From positions 62,001 to 126,000 of the forward strand of contig OCMG01000003.1 of NCBI GenBank assembly GCA_900215285.1: a DNA stretch of 64,000 nt. The letters run 5' to 3'. The notes beneath the pieces were generated by a model that was not told where the DNA came from, searched no databases, and saw nothing but the letters and a program-made list of their open reading frames with translations. This DNA is from Ensifer adhaerens. GTDB lineage: Bacteria; Pseudomonadota; Alphaproteobacteria; Rhizobiales; Rhizobiaceae. Of this stretch, positions 56,718 to 64,000 are shown piece after piece. Position 1 is the stretch's first letter. Every line of letters begins with the position of its first letter. Made by a program: the position numbers and the translations under genes.

Positions 56718-57643
56718 GCCCAGCCCAGAAGCGCATCGATCTCCGCCCGCGACGGCATGGCCGGCGCAGTGCCTGGCCGGGTCACGGCGATGCCGGCCGT
56801 GCCCGCAGCGAAACGCACCGCATCGATCGGCGCGCGGCCTTCGGCCAGCGCTGCCGAGAAGCCGCCGAGAAAGGCATCGCCTGCCCCTGTCGTGTCGATG
56901 ACCTTGCCCGCTGAAACCGCGGGCACGAATTCGCTGTGGCCAGCCGTGTGGTAGAGCGAGCCGCGCCCGCCAAGGGTGATGATGACCGTCTTCGCGCCGC
57001 GCTGGAGCAGTGTCTCGGCGGCCTTCACCGCCTGCTCGTCCGTATCGACCGGATGGCCGACAATGCCGGCGGCCTCCACCTCGTTCGGCACGATGAAATC
57101 GCAGAGGGGGTAAATGTCGTCCGGGATGACCTGCGCCGGGGCGGGATTGAAGATGGTCGTGACGCCCGCTTGTCTTGCGATCGAAAGGCCGTGCCTTGCA
57201 GCCTCCAGCGGTTGCTCCAGCTGCGTCATGAAAATGGCGGCGGCTTCAATCTCTGCGCGGTTCGCATCGACATCCTCGATGCCGATCAGGCCCGCAGCAC
57301 CGGGTGCGACGATAATCGCGTTATCGCCATTATCCTCATTGACGAAGATGAAGGCAGCCCCCGTCGACACGCCATCCATGCGCATGACATTGGCCTTCAC
57401 GCCGGCATCCTTGTATGCGGCGAGTGCCATGTCGCCGAACGGGTCCTTGCCGACGCGTGAGATGAAGGTGACCTGGCCGCCCGCCTTTGCAGCGGCAATC
57501 GCCTGGTTGGAGCCCTTGCCGCCCGGCCCCAGCGAAAAACCGGAGCCGATCAGCGTTTCGGCGATCTGCGGCATGCGCTTGGCCTTGTAGGCCGTGTCGG
57601 CGGCAAAGATGCCCAGGATGACGATGGCTTTTCTATCACTCAT
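56714..57643 (-). CDS. rbsK: Ribokinase (PfkB family)
   Basis: ATP-dependent sugar kinase, 309 residues. Ribokinase signatures: GGKGSNQAIAAAKAGGQVTF near the start, the IFNPAPAQVIPDDIYPL segment, and the catalytic DTTGAGDAFLGGFSAALAEG. Phosphorylates ribose or a related sugar. ATG overlaps the RbsD/FucU stop by 4 nt. Its former partner kinase (FGGY) is destroyed, so this is the only kinase left in the island. Confidence 0.88.
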   Translation of the reverse strand: MSDRKAIVILGIFAADTAYKAKRMPQIAETLIGSGFSLGPGGKGSNQAIAAAKAGGQVTFISRVGKDPFGDMALAAYKDAGVKANVMRMDGVSTGAAFIFVNEDNGDNAIIVAPGAAGLIGIEDVDANRAEIEAAAIFMTQLEQPLEAARHGLSIARQAGVTTIFNPAPAQVIPDDIYPLCDFIVPNEVEAAGIVGHPVDTDEQAVKAAETLLQRGAKTVIITLGGRGSLYHTAGHSEFVPAVSAGKVIDTTGAGDAFLGGFSAALAEGRAPIDAVRFAAGTAGIAVTRPGTAPAMPSRAEIDALLGWA

Positions 57644-58101
57644 CGGGCCACGTCCTCAGCCGGAATGACGCCCTTCGTCAGGATGAAGCAACCGTAGAAG
57701 CGCATCTCGCCGGTCGCGATCACGCAATAGGCCTTGCGGGCGATGTCGTAGAAGGCCATGCGCTCGATCGGATACATGGGTGCCGACTTGCCTTCGGCGC
57801 GATCCACGATGGCCTGTGCTTCTTTCTGCACATCCGGGATTTCGTCCGGCTTGCCTATGACTTCCATGCGGCCAACCGAGGGCTGCAGAGGCGTATCAAG
57901 CGGCAAGACCGAGAGGATCGCTTCGATCGCCTTCGGCGCGGAGGTGTTTTCCATGGTCAGGAGACGGCCGATAAGTGAATGCCGCGCGACGGAATCCGAA
58001 GGGAAATTGGTGTCTGACACGACGAGATAGTCGCCATGACCCATGTTGCAGAGCGCCTGCAGAATGTCTCCGTTGAGTTCCGGTCTGATACCTTTGAGCA
58101 T
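57640..58101 (-). CDS. RbsD/FucU family sugar mutarotase
   Basis: Interconverts pyranose and furanose or anomeric forms of an imported sugar; 153 residues. LKGIRPELNGDILQALCNMG then HGDYLVVSDTNFP matches the family, somewhat closer to FucU. ATG 58101 lies behind AGGAGG; a longer in-frame start at 58176 overlaps the regulator region and is rejected. The conserved histidine of the MGHGD motif is present. Confidence 0.85.
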   Translation of the reverse strand: MLKGIRPELNGDILQALCNMGHGDYLVVSDTNFPSDSVARHSLIGRLLTMENTSAPKAIEAILSVLPLDTPLQPSVGRMEVIGKPDEIPDVQKEAQAIVDRAEGKSAPMYPIERMAFYDIARKAYCVIATGEMRFYGCFILTKGVIPAEDVAR

Positions 58102-58141
58102 GGTCTTTCCTCCTGTTGGCGGCTCTTTCGGCTTGTCTGTC

Positions 58142-59149
58142 TTAATGTCCGCTCTTGTCTGCGTCGGGCGGAGCACCGGTCGACCCGCGCACGACCAGTG
58201 TCGCGCTCATGGCCTCGTCCTCCGGCGTCTCAACCCTGTCCAGCAGCAGCTCCACAGCGCGCCTCGCCAATTCGTCCGTCGGCTGGCGCACCGTTGTCAG
58301 GCGCGGCACGACGAGATTGGCGAGATGAATGTCATCGAAGCCGGCAATCGAAAGTTCGCCCGGCACGTCGATGCCGAGGTCGCGAGCGGTGCGCAGCACG
58401 CCAATCGCCTGCTGATCACTCGCCGCCGCGATGGCCGTCGGGCGCTTCCCGTAGGGCTGCGCCAGAAGCCGCCGGCCGATCACCTCGCCCGATCCGTAAT
58501 CGAACCGGCCCGAGAAAATCTCCAGGTCAATCCGCCCGTCCAGCGCATGAATGCGGTCCACAAACCCTTCGCGCCTGGCACGGCCGGCTTCGGTATCCAG
58601 CGGGCCCGCGATATAGGCGATGCGACGGTGGCCCAGCTCATAGAGATGATCCGCGACGAGAGCCGCCGCTTCGGCATGGTTGATGGAGATCAGCGGGAAA
58701 TCGGCAAAGCGGCGGTCGAGCGAGACGATCGGCACCTTGGATCTCACCCGCGACGGATGGCTGACATTCGCCGCAACCACGATGATGCCGCGCACGGAGC
58801 GATCCAGAAATGCCGCAATATGGCTCTGCTCGGCCCCGTGGTCGTTATGGGAGCTGGCCAGCATCAGCGAATGGCGATGCTCCAGCGCTGCGCGCTCGGC
58901 ACTTGCCGCCATCTGTGCGAAGAACGGGTTGGTGATGTCAGGCACAATCAGTCCGATCACATCGGTCCTTGAGGTTCGCAGCGCCCGCGCCATCACATTC
59001 GGCCGGTAGCCGAGCACATGGATCGCGTCATTCACCTTGTCGCGCAGCACCGCCTTGACGGCGGCTTCACCGGCCAGCACGCGCGACACCGTCCCCACGG
59101 ATACGCCGGCCCGAAGGGCGACATCCTTGACTGTGGGGATTTTTTCCAT
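58142..59149 (-). CDS. LacI family transcriptional regulator
   Basis: 335 residues; N-terminal HTH (TVKDVALRAGVSVGTVSRVL) with hinge helix (RPNVMARALRT), then a periplasmic-binding-protein-like core (VIGLIVPDITNPFFAQMAAS). Lies within the operon, 15 nt after the permease gene. Two TGAAACGTTTCA palindromes upstream of the operon are the expected operators for this protein class. Effector probably the imported sugar. Confidence 0.9.
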   Translation of the reverse strand: MEKIPTVKDVALRAGVSVGTVSRVLAGEAAVKAVLRDKVNDAIHVLGYRPNVMARALRTSRTDVIGLIVPDITNPFFAQMAASAERAALEHRHSLMLASSHNDHGAEQSHIAAFLDRSVRGIIVVAANVSHPSRVRSKVPIVSLDRRFADFPLISINHAEAAALVADHLYELGHRRIAYIAGPLDTEAGRARREGFVDRIHALDGRIDLEIFSGRFDYGSGEVIGRRLLAQPYGKRPTAIAAASDQQAIGVLRTARDLGIDVPGELSIAGFDDIHLANLVVPRLTTVRQPTDELARRAVELLLDRVETPEDEAMSATLVVRGSTGAPPDADKSGH

Positions 59150-59164
59150 GGTTGCTCACTGCCG

Positions 59165-60076
59165 TTATTTTACCGCGCCGGCGGTCATGCCTGCGATGAT
59201 ATGTTTTTCGAGCAGGACGCCGACGAACACAAGGGGCAGGATTCCGGCTGTGGACAAGGCGGCCATGGACCACCAGTTGATGCCCTGGCTGCCGGTCTGG
59301 CTGGCGATCATCACCGGTAGCGTATTGGTATTGGTCGAGGTCAGCAGGGCCGCAAAGAAATACTCGTTCCAGCACAGGATCAGAGCCAGGATGAAGGCCG
59401 CCACCATTCCGGGCAGGACGAGCGGTACGATGATGCGGCTGAAGGCGCCCCAGATCGAAAGGCCATCGACAAGTGCCGCCTCCTCCAGTTCGACCGGAAT
59501 GGTCGCGAACTGGTCGCGCATGATCCAGACGACGATCGGCAGCACCATCAGCGTATAGACCGCAATCAGTCCGCTATAGGTGTCGAGGAGTGCGAGCTGC
59601 TTGTAGAGTACCAGGAAGGGCAGCGCGAGCACGACCGGCGGCATGATGAGCTGCGACAGGAAGAAGAAGGATATGTCGGAATTCCGCATATGGCCGAACT
59701 TGTAGGAGAAGCGGCTGAGCCCATAGGCCGCGAGCGAGCCCAGGAAGACGGCAAGCGCAGAGGCCGTCACGGAAATGATGGCGCTGTTGAAGAGGCGGTG
59801 CATGAACTCCTCGCGCACGGTCGAGGTCTGCATCAGCGCATCGGGCGACAGGCCGAGCGAGCGCCAGCCAAGCCAGCTTGGTGCGAATTCGAGCCAGGGG
59901 ATCATGTTGCCCTTCATAACGTCCGGCGCGGTTTTGAACGAGGTCGAGATCGTCCAGAATAGCGGGAAGAAGCTGACCACCGCCCAGGTGATCAGCAGAC
60001 CGTAGACCACGATGCGCATGGCCCACCAGCGGGCGCGCTGGCGACGGGCGAATTTGTCCAGATCGATGGCCACCAT
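59165..60076 (-). CDS. Sugar ABC transporter permease, MalG/UgpE type
   Basis: 303 residues. Hydrophobic start (VVYGLLITWAVVSFFPLFWT) and EAA loop (LEEAALVDGLSIWGAFSRII). Its ATG overlaps the partner permease stop by one base (TGATG), giving coupled translation. Confidence 0.88.
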   Translation of the reverse strand: MVAIDLDKFARRQRARWWAMRIVVYGLLITWAVVSFFPLFWTISTSFKTAPDVMKGNMIPWLEFAPSWLGWRSLGLSPDALMQTSTVREEFMHRLFNSAIISVTASALAVFLGSLAAYGLSRFSYKFGHMRNSDISFFFLSQLIMPPVVLALPFLVLYKQLALLDTYSGLIAVYTLMVLPIVVWIMRDQFATIPVELEEAALVDGLSIWGAFSRIIVPLVLPGMVAAFILALILCWNEYFFAALLTSTNTNTLPVMIASQTGSQGINWWSMAALSTAGILPLVFVGVLLEKHIIAGMTAGAVK

Positions 60077-61194
60077 CAGAGCCTCCCTGTCATGCGCTTG
60101 ACGATGCGGTCCGTGAGGTTCATCAGACCGGTCATACCGACCACGATGATCACCAGATAGACGAGCGCCAGAAGTGTGCCGTAGCCGACATTCGAGCGGT
60201 CGCGATATTCACGGTAGATGAAGCTGGTGACTGAATCCGTAGCCCCGCCGGGGCCACCGGAGGTCACCGTAATGATGATATCGGCAAGCTTCAGCTTGAA
60301 GATGATGCGGATCATGACCGCCGTGACCGAGACCGGCAACATAAGCGGGAAGATGACCTGCCAGAAGCGCTGCCACTTGGTGGCGCCATCCACCTCGGCC
60401 GCCTCCAGCACTTCACGCGACAGCGACTGCAGACCGGCGAGCAGCATGATCATCATGAAGGGAATGAAGGTCCAGGCATCCATGATCATGATGGTGATCT
60501 TTGCCATGAGCGGATCGCCGAAGAAGGACGGATTTTCCCAGCCGAGCCAGCGGGCAAGCCGCGCTACCGGCCCAAAGCGGGTTTCCAGCATCGACTTGCC
60601 GACCATCCAGCCCACGGCGACCGGCGACAGCATGAGCGGCATCAGAAAGACCACGCGCCAGAACTTGCGGGCCACGATGTCCTGGTTGAGAAGCAACGCG
60701 AGACCAAATGCAATGGCATATTCGACCGCGATCGCCAGGGTATAATAGACCATGTTGAGGAGCGCGTTGAGATAGAACGGGTCGGAAATCATCTGACGCA
60801 GATTGTCCAGCCCGTTGAACTGCCGCCCTGTTGGAGAAGCAAGGTTCCAGTCGGAAAAGCCGACCCAGAGCGCAAAGAGCAGCGGAAATACCACCATGGA
60901 GACCACGAAAAGAGCGGCCGGCAGCACGAAGAGCGCCTTCTTGCCCTGTTCGCCATAGATCACCACGCGCGTCACGCAGAGCACCACAGCCCAGATGAAA
61001 TAGGCATAGAGCACAGGCCGCCAGGTTGCGAAACCGAATTCGGTCCAGCGCAGATCGTGCGAGGCCTGAATCAGGAACGATGCAACCAGCCAGGCGGCGC
61101 TTAGCCACAAGGCGGCATAGCCCCAGAAACGCCGGCCTGGCGAAATGGAACCGGTTTCGACCGTGTGCAACAGGTCGCCTTGAAGTGTCGACAT
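60076..61194 (-). CDS. Sugar ABC transporter permease, MalF/UgpA type
   Basis: 372 residues, longer than the usual 300 because of an extra N-terminal pair of helices (FWGYAALWLSAAWLVASFLI; VLYAYFIWAVVLCVTRVVIY), as seen in MalF. EAA loop EVLEAAEVDGATKWQRFWQV. ATG 61194 follows GGGGGA; an upstream in-frame ATG at 61251 lies beyond the hairpin and is rejected. Confidence 0.87.
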   Translation of the reverse strand: MSTLQGDLLHTVETGSISPGRRFWGYAALWLSAAWLVASFLIQASHDLRWTEFGFATWRPVLYAYFIWAVVLCVTRVVIYGEQGKKALFVLPAALFVVSMVVFPLLFALWVGFSDWNLASPTGRQFNGLDNLRQMISDPFYLNALLNMVYYTLAIAVEYAIAFGLALLLNQDIVARKFWRVVFLMPLMLSPVAVGWMVGKSMLETRFGPVARLARWLGWENPSFFGDPLMAKITIMIMDAWTFIPFMMIMLLAGLQSLSREVLEAAEVDGATKWQRFWQVIFPLMLPVSVTAVMIRIIFKLKLADIIITVTSGGPGGATDSVTSFIYREYRDRSNVGYGTLLALVYLVIIVVGMTGLMNLTDRIVKRMTGRL

Positions 61195-61223
61195 GGAAGT
61201 CCCCCGCGAGACCATTGAAATGA

Positions 61224-61248
61224 CCGGCGGAGCCAAAGGCCCCGCCGG
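61224..61248 (-). other. Intercistronic hairpin after the Tat-type binding-protein gene
   Basis: CCGGCGG-A-GCC and GGC-C-CCGCCGG pair over an AAA loop (10 pairs, one mismatch), 18 nt downstream of the binding-protein stop and 29 nt before the permease start. Very GC-rich; no T-run on the minus strand. Probable mRNA-stabilising stem. Confidence 0.7.
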
Positions 61249-61266
61249 CATAGTTGTTTCCCGGGA

Positions 61267-62937
61267 TCAGAGTCCGAGGCTCGATCGATACAGTTTCAGC
61301 TGCTTTTCGCGGCCGATCTGGTCGGTGATCTTCTCCCAGGCGGCGGCAATGGCGTCCGCCGTGTCCTGTGCCGACTTGTACTTGCCGGCATAGCCCTTGG
61401 CGAGTTCGTCTTCCGCCACCGAATAGTACTGGAAGATGCCGGGAATGCGCGGCTCGACAGCACGGTTCGGGTGGTTGTAGGAGCCGAACTGGGACTTCAG
61501 GTAGTTCGAGATGTAGTCCTGCTTGTAGCCGGCAGCGACCCATTCCTCGATCTTGGACTGGCTGTTGCGGTGAACCTGGAAGCCAGACGGATACATGGCG
61601 GTCCAGATGGCGATGTCCTTGCCGCCGAGATGGGCAGCGGCACTCCAGGCGGCACGCTGCTTCTTCTTGTCGCTGTCCACGCGGGCCATGACATAGATGC
61701 CCCAGCCGAGATAGGCGCAGTTCGGTGCTTGGTTGATGCCGTCCTTGGCCTTCACCCACTTGCCGGCCTTGCGGTCGTAGACATCTTCCGAACCCGGCAG
61801 GATATCGAAGGCGGCCACATCGCCGACCACCGACGTGTCGGAGGTATTGGCCTGCTGGCCGATATCGCCCCACCAGGTGACCATGGAGCCCGTGCCGGCC
61901 AGGAACTGCTGGAAGCCCGTCGTGCCTGGATCAGCATTGATCTGGTCGGTCGGTTCGTAAGCCATGAGATCCATGGCTTCCTGGATGGCGCGGACCCAGC
62001 CGGGGCTGTTGACTAGCGGCTTCATGGTTTCAGGATCGAACAGCCAGGCCGGATCGCCCGGCATCTTGACGTAGGCCGTGGCGCGGTCTTCCAGGAAGTA
62101 GAAGCCGAAGCCGCCCCAGCCCTTGTAGGGATCGAGATAGCCATAGGCCGGCGAACCGGACAGCGGATCCTTCTTGCCCTTGAGGAACTTCGAAATTTCC
62201 TGAACCTGCGCCCAGGTCTTCGGCGGAGCCCATTCGCCCTTGTGGCCTTCGTCCTTCCAGGCCTTGGCGAGCGTTGCGTCCTTGAAGTAGTCGGCGCGGT
62301 AGTTGAAGTTGTGGCAGTCACCATCGATGGTCACGCGGTAGGTCTTGCCGTCCCAGGTGCCGACCGGGGGCTTCAGGTAGTCCACGTAGTCTTCGATATC
62401 GATCTGCTTCTTCACCCAGTCCGGCATTTCGGAGAGTAGACCCTTGCCGGCCGTGTCACCCTCGAAGGGTGCACCCATTTCCAGGATGTCGAAATCCACC
62501 GTGCCGGTGGCGATCGATTGCTGCAGACGGGCATTATAGTCGGCCTGCGCCAGGTCGATCCAGTTGATCTTGGCGCCGGTATAGGCTTCCCATGGCTTCA
62601 GGAAGCCGCGGAACAGGAAGTTGTGGAGGTTCTGGTTGTTGAGCCCCATGAAGGTCAGCTCGACGCCGGCGAACTCGCCCTGCTTCACGTTGGACTTGGT
62701 CGGGCCGAGGCAAAGCTCGCCCACCTTCTGCCAGTCGGCATCCGTCGGCGAACCCTTGCCGACGCCCGGGATCTTCAGGATCTGGCTGCGGACGTCATCG
62801 GCCGCAAAGGCCTGCGTCGGCAGCCCGCCAAGGGCGCTCGAAACGCCCATGAGTGCGGCAGCGCTCGCCGTGCCGCGCAGAATGTCGCGACGGCTTGCCT
62901 GACGGCGCATCAATGCATCGTAAACTTCGACTTTCAT
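61267..62937 (-). CDS. Extracellular sugar-binding protein, Tat-exported
   Basis: 556 residues, unusually long for a CUT1 receptor (commonly about 420). The N-terminus carries a twin-arginine signal (RRQASRRDILRGTASAAALM) rather than a Sec signal, so it is likely folded before export. Central part has family-1 character (YRVTIDGDCHNFNYRADYFK). ATG 62937 follows GGGAGGAG; a longer in-frame start at 62988 lacks such a site. Head of the operon under the TGAAACGTTTCA palindromes. Substrate unknown; pentose or deoxysugar is suggested by ribokinase and mutarotase. Confidence 0.88.
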   Translation of the reverse strand: MKVEVYDALMRRQASRRDILRGTASAAALMGVSSALGGLPTQAFAADDVRSQILKIPGVGKGSPTDADWQKVGELCLGPTKSNVKQGEFAGVELTFMGLNNQNLHNFLFRGFLKPWEAYTGAKINWIDLAQADYNARLQQSIATGTVDFDILEMGAPFEGDTAGKGLLSEMPDWVKKQIDIEDYVDYLKPPVGTWDGKTYRVTIDGDCHNFNYRADYFKDATLAKAWKDEGHKGEWAPPKTWAQVQEISKFLKGKKDPLSGSPAYGYLDPYKGWGGFGFYFLEDRATAYVKMPGDPAWLFDPETMKPLVNSPGWVRAIQEAMDLMAYEPTDQINADPGTTGFQQFLAGTGSMVTWWGDIGQQANTSDTSVVGDVAAFDILPGSEDVYDRKAGKWVKAKDGINQAPNCAYLGWGIYVMARVDSDKKKQRAAWSAAAHLGGKDIAIWTAMYPSGFQVHRNSQSKIEEWVAAGYKQDYISNYLKSQFGSYNHPNRAVEPRIPGIFQYYSVAEDELAKGYAGKYKSAQDTADAIAAAWEKITDQIGREKQLKLYRSSLGL

Positions 62938-63042
62938 GTGGTCTCCTCCCACGTTTTCCGAAGAACTTTCCCGCCGGCCCGGACACATCCTGGTGAGGAT
63001 TTTTGCGCTGGCCTCGGGCAGAACTATCTGTTAAGCAAGAAA

Positions 63043-63056
63043 ATGAAACGTTTCAT
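63043..63056. promoter_or_regulatory. LacI-type operator 1 in the divergent sugar promoter
   Basis: Perfect 14-bp palindrome ATGAAACGTTTCAT in the 350-nt gap between the binding-protein and ATPase genes. The CG-centred form with GAAAC/GTTTC arms is standard for LacI/GalR proteins. About 106 nt before the binding-protein start. A further ATGAAAC half-site follows at 63063. Confidence 0.8.
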
Positions 63057-63129
63057 ATCCTGCATGAAACCGCTCCTCTCGGTCTCAGCGACGAGAATTA
63101 GACGGCGGCGGCGAAATGTCAACCAATAA

Positions 63130-63143
63130 TGAAACGTTTCATG
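63130..63143. promoter_or_regulatory. LacI-type operator 2, identical copy
   Basis: Second exact copy of ATGAAACGTTTCAT, 87 bp from the first and 145 nt before the ATPase start. Two identical operators at this distance could allow DNA looping that silences both directions. The rest of the gap shows no gene. Confidence 0.8.
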
Positions 63144-63287
63144 GAGGAGGTTTTCACGGCGATTCAAGACGCGGTGCAGGGTATTTTCGGCCCTTCGCGC
63201 GAGGCGGAAATCCGTGGAGAAAACAGGATAATGCCGGGCGCCGACCTTTGACGGAGGACGATTGCGTGACAGGCAGATGGGAGCGAG

Positions 63288-64000
63288 ATGGCTGAGGTCA
63301 AGATCACCGGAGCGCAGAAAGCCTATGGCGCGCTGAAGGTCCTTCACGGCATTGATATCGACATCAGGGACGGCGAATTCGTCGTGCTCGTCGGGCCCTC
63401 GGGCTGCGGCAAGTCGACCCTTCTGCGCATGGTGGCCGGCCTTGAGAGCATCACCGGCGGGACGATCTCGATCGGCGAGCGCGTGGTCAACAACCTGCCG
63501 CCCAAGGATCGCGACATCGCCATGGTGTTCCAGAGCTACGCGCTATATCCGCACAAGACGGTGGCGGAAAACATGGTCTTTGCGCTGCGCCTGCAGAAAC
63601 TTCCCAACGACGTCATCAAGCAGCGCCTGCAGGCAGCTGCCGAAACGCTGGACCTCGTGCCCTATCTCGATCGCTATCCGCGGCAATTGTCCGGCGGCCA
63701 GCGCCAGCGCGTCGCCATGGGCCGCGCTATCGTCCGCTCGCCTCAGGTCTTCCTCTTCGATGAGCCGCTGTCAAACCTCGACGCCAAGCTTCGTGTGCAG
63801 ATGCGCAAGGAAATCAAGGAGCTGCACCAGCGGCTCGGCACCACGACGATCTACGTGACGCACGACCAGGTGGAAGCCATGACCATGGCCGACAAGATTG
63901 TCGTCATGCAGGGCGGCCATGTCGAGCAGATCGGCACGCCGCTCGACCTCTATGACTGGCCGAACAACACCTTCGTCGCCACCTTTATCGGTTCGCCCTC
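63288..64000 (+). CDS. ABC transporter ATP-binding protein, UgpC/MalK family (partial)
   Basis: 237 complete codons before the window ends. Walker [10 protein letters not shown], signature [14 protein letters not shown], Walker [14 protein letters not shown]-loop [10 protein letters not shown]; the TOBE domain lies outside the window. Divergent from, and presumably serving, the permeases at 59165-61194. ATG 63288 follows GGGAGCGAG. Confidence 0.9.
   Translation, partial: MAEVKITGAQKAYGALKVLHGIDIDIRDGEFVVLVGPSGCGKSTLLRMVAGLESITGGTISIGERVVNNLPPKDRDIAMVFQSYALYPHKTVAENMVFALRLQKLPNDVIKQRLQAAAETLDLVPYLDRYPRQLSGGQRQRVAMGRAIVRSPQVFLFDEPLSNLDAKLRVQMRKEIKELHQRLGTTTIYVTHDQVEAMTMADKIVVMQGGHVEQIGTPLDLYDWPNNTFVATFIGSP

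Overview
The window is GC-rich and densely coded, with many ABC importers, TetR/ROK/LacI regulators and catabolic islands. This fits an alphaproteobacterium of the Hyphomicrobiales (Rhizobium/Agrobacterium/Sinorhizobium-like), and the accessory character suggests a chromid, megaplasmid or chromosomal island. No rRNA, tRNA or CRISPR array was recognised. The taxonomic call is inference from gene content and style; no marker gene is present.

Layout. (1) 1-6886: a regulator tail, then a four-gene polar-amino-acid-type ABC importer, a catabolic shikimate/quinate dehydrogenase, a TetR regulator and a QuiC-type 3-dehydroshikimate dehydratase. Together they read as shikimate/quinate uptake and conversion to protocatechuate. 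(2) 7041-12344: an OFA-type MFS transporter behind a near-perfect sigma-54 promoter, next to an NtrC-family sensor/regulator pair. (3) 12389-24290: an acyl-CoA module with two acyl-CoA synthetases, a BKACE enzyme, a TIGR03084 protein, biotin-dependent acyl-CoA carboxylase alpha and beta, TetR, SDR and a crotonase. It resembles the atu (acyclic terpenoid) and liu pathways but has no acyl-CoA dehydrogenase. (4) 24413-33058: an alpha-mannoside island (CUT1 ABC importer, GH38 alpha-mannosidase, ROK regulator). (5) 33260-41130: two more ROK regulators, then a Tau/Ssu-type ABC importer, a Cys-type sulfatase and its formylglycine-generating enzyme, an organosulfate-use operon. (6) 41499-42124: a frameshifted hypothetical gene.

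(7) 42331-52231: the most striking region. A complete N-type ATPase operon (atpDCQRBEFAG) is fused by 4-nt overlaps to acetate kinase and a phosphate acyltransferase, led by a PhaC-like alpha/beta hydrolase and a small unknown protein. A perfect FixK/FNR-type box sits about 41.5 bp before the predicted transcription start. The b subunit carries a delta-like C-terminus. The layout suggests a low-oxygen energy module coupling acyl-phosphate ATP synthesis to a second rotary ATPase.

(8) 52548-54974: a DUF1543 protein and an FAD/NAD(P)-binding protein. (9) 55006-56717: a gene graveyard with two broken SDRs, a truncated thiolase, an IS6-family transposase remnant and a beheaded FGGY sugar kinase. 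(10) 56714-64000: a sugar island (ribokinase, RbsD/FucU mutarotase, LacI regulator, CUT1 importer with a Tat-exported binding protein, and a divergent ATPase cut by the window end), controlled by two identical 14-bp palindromes.
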